Source: Bacteroidota bacterium (GTDB lineage Bacteria > Bacteroidota > Bacteroidia > SXHM01). Taken from it: a stretch of 5,416 bases of DNA. The notes under the pieces are model-generated. The model searched no databases, was not told the origin of the DNA, and was given only the letters and a program-made list of their open reading frames with translations. The position numbers were made by a program, and so were the translations under genes. Location: the NCBI GenBank assembly GCA_005773695.1, contig SXHM01000227.1:1-5416 (forward strand), in the 5' to 3' direction. This document shows positions 4,411 through 5,416 of the stretch, one piece after another (position 1 is the stretch's first letter; each line of letters opens with the position of its first letter).

Positions 4411-5416
4411 ATGGCAGACTTTATTCTTGAATACGGACACAAACGCGGATGGAAATCTATCTTCAGCTTACTTGGAATTACAGTTCCTCCGCGACTGAAA
4501 CGTTTAAAAGGCGGTTGGAAGAAACAAATCCTTGCCGGCAAAAAAGTGGTGACTGCAATAGGAGGTATTAACTCTTCCGTTATCAGTAATATCTATGATG
4601 AACTTGGTGGTCATGCCTTAATCAATTCGCTCCCTGCTGAAGACAGGGCAGATGTTTTGTTGTTTGATGCAACAGGAATTGAAACCGTAGCGCAACTGAA
4701 ATCGCTCTATGAATTTTTTCATGCCAATGCAGGTAAACTGGCTAACAATTCACGTGTTGTTATTGTTGGGTTAATTCCTTCAGGAAGCGCAGAGAATGTT
4801 TCGGCACAACAAGCAATAGAAGGTTTTTCGCGTTCTGTTGCAAAAGAAGTTGGCAGAAAAGGAGCAACGGTAAACCTTGTCCGTTTGGAAAATAAAAATG
4901 TAACAGAAAGACAACTCTTACCTGTTCTGCATTTTATTTTTTCAGAAGCATCAGCATTTGTAACGGCACAGGTTTTCAGAATTAATTCAAGCGGAAATAT
5001 TCCGCAAATTGTTCCTTTGGAAAATTCTTTATCAGGAAAAATTGCTTTGGTAACAGGAGCTGCCCGTGGCATTGGCGAAGCTACTGCGCGCAAATTAGCT
5101 ACAGAAGGCGCAACTGTAATTGTGTTAGACAGACCAGAAGATTCAGAAGCAGGAAAAAAAGTTGCCGACTCCATCAACGGAAGATTTCTGGCAGCAGATA
5201 TGAGCAAAGAAGATTCTTCAACTATCATTAATGATTATCTTAAAAAAGAATACAATGGAGTTGACATTGTGATTCACAATGCCGGAATCACCCGCGATAA
5301 AACCATTGCCAAAATGGATGAAAAATATTGGGACATGGTATTGAATGTAAATCTTCAAGCGCTGATAAGAACCAATAATGTATTGCTGAAATCAGGAACC
5401 ATTCGAAACAACGGGC
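4411..5416 (+). CDS. two-domain FabG-like 3-oxoacyl-ACP/CoA reductase, 3' end beyond the window
   Basis: The reading frame is open from ATG 4411 to the window end (335 codons). It belongs to the high-molecular-weight FabG type (like mycobacterial FabG4), NAD(P)H-dependent reductases of 3-oxoacyl chains in fatty-acid metabolism. Residues 1 to about 200 form a degenerate short-chain dehydrogenase domain. It lacks a TGxxxGxG loop, and in the segment that aligns with the YxxxK helix (about 126-150, ending in GFSRSVAKEVGRKG) the Tyr and Lys appear replaced (Asn129 and Gln133 in my alignment). The active domain begins at about 208 with GKIALVTGAARGIG (209-222), the cofactor loop being T215-G-A-A-R-G-I-G222. 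It continues with HNAG (289-292) and the VNL motif with catalytic Asn314. The Ser, Tyr and Lys of its active site lie past the edge. The family is usually about 450 residues, so roughly 115 are missing. The gene is divergent from sodA; I see no good promoter match, and the A-rich leader ends AAAATC before the ATG. Confidence 0.88.
   Translation, partial: MADFILEYGHKRGWKSIFSLLGITVPPRLKRLKGGWKKQILAGKKVVTAIGGINSSVISNIYDELGGHALINSLPAEDRADVLLFDATGIETVAQLKSLYEFFHANAGKLANNSRVVIVGLIPSGSAENVSAQQAIEGFSRSVAKEVGRKGATVNLVRLENKNVTERQLLPVLHFIFSEASAFVTAQVFRINSSGNIPQIVPLENSLSGKIALVTGAARGIGEATARKLATEGATVIVLDRPEDSEAGKKVADSINGRFLAADMSKEDSSTIINDYLKKEYNGVDIVIHNAGITRDKTIAKMDEKYWDMVLNVNLQALIRTNNVLLKSGTIRNNG

Noticed and set aside
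4719..5228. 169-codon open frame on the minus strand
   Set aside because: It lies opposite the two-domain reductase, whose TGxxxGIG and NAG motifs show the plus strand is coding.
1..5416. tRNA, rRNA, riboswitch, CRISPR or insertion-sequence content
   Set aside because: No cloverleaf, rRNA-like stretch, spaced direct-repeat array, terminal inverted repeats or transposase motifs were seen; all gaps between genes are under 170 bases.

Overview
The window looks like chromosomal DNA from a member of the Bacteroidota. This rests on an AT-rich genome with A-rich leaders lacking Shine-Dalgarno sequences, promoter-like boxes of the TTTG / TAnnTTTG type, a lipoprotein whose Cys is followed by a Lys-Lys-Asp-Asp surface-export-like signal, and a short tail-less SSB of the kind seen in this phylum. 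No mobile element, RNA gene, CRISPR array or obvious transferred segment is visible.

There are six genes, read left to right. (1) A surface-type lipoprotein of unknown function (141-809, +). (2) A small single-stranded DNA-binding protein (877-1224, -), convergent with gene 1 and separated from it by a GC-rich bidirectional hairpin terminator. (3) A divergent two-gene operon (+): a small zinc-ribbon protein (1387-1758), overlapped by 4 bases (ATGA) by a 617-residue polytopic membrane protein (1755-3608) that resembles GT-C-type glycosyltransferase-like proteins. (4) A Mn-type superoxide dismutase (3656-4258, -), convergent with the operon across a second, almost identical terminator hairpin. 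(5) Divergent from sodA, the first 335 codons of a two-domain FabG-like 3-oxoacyl reductase (4411 to window end, +), cut by the window edge.

The layout alternates convergent pairs, each with a bidirectional terminator (832-860 and 3602-3643), and divergent pairs, each with a promoter region of about 150-160 bases (1225-1386 and 4259-4410). SSB and SOD are therefore probably single-gene transcripts, and only the zinc-ribbon/membrane-protein pair is clearly co-transcribed. The genes do not form one obvious pathway: surface lipoprotein, DNA maintenance, envelope (possibly sugar transfer), oxidative stress defence and fatty-acid metabolism sit side by side.

The observations most worth a second look are the translationally coupled zinc-ribbon/membrane-protein pair of unknown function, its apparently leaderless promoter, the ATC-ATG start context shared by the other four transcription-unit starts, and the recycled terminator core. 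I found no convincing previously undescribed defence or mobile system.
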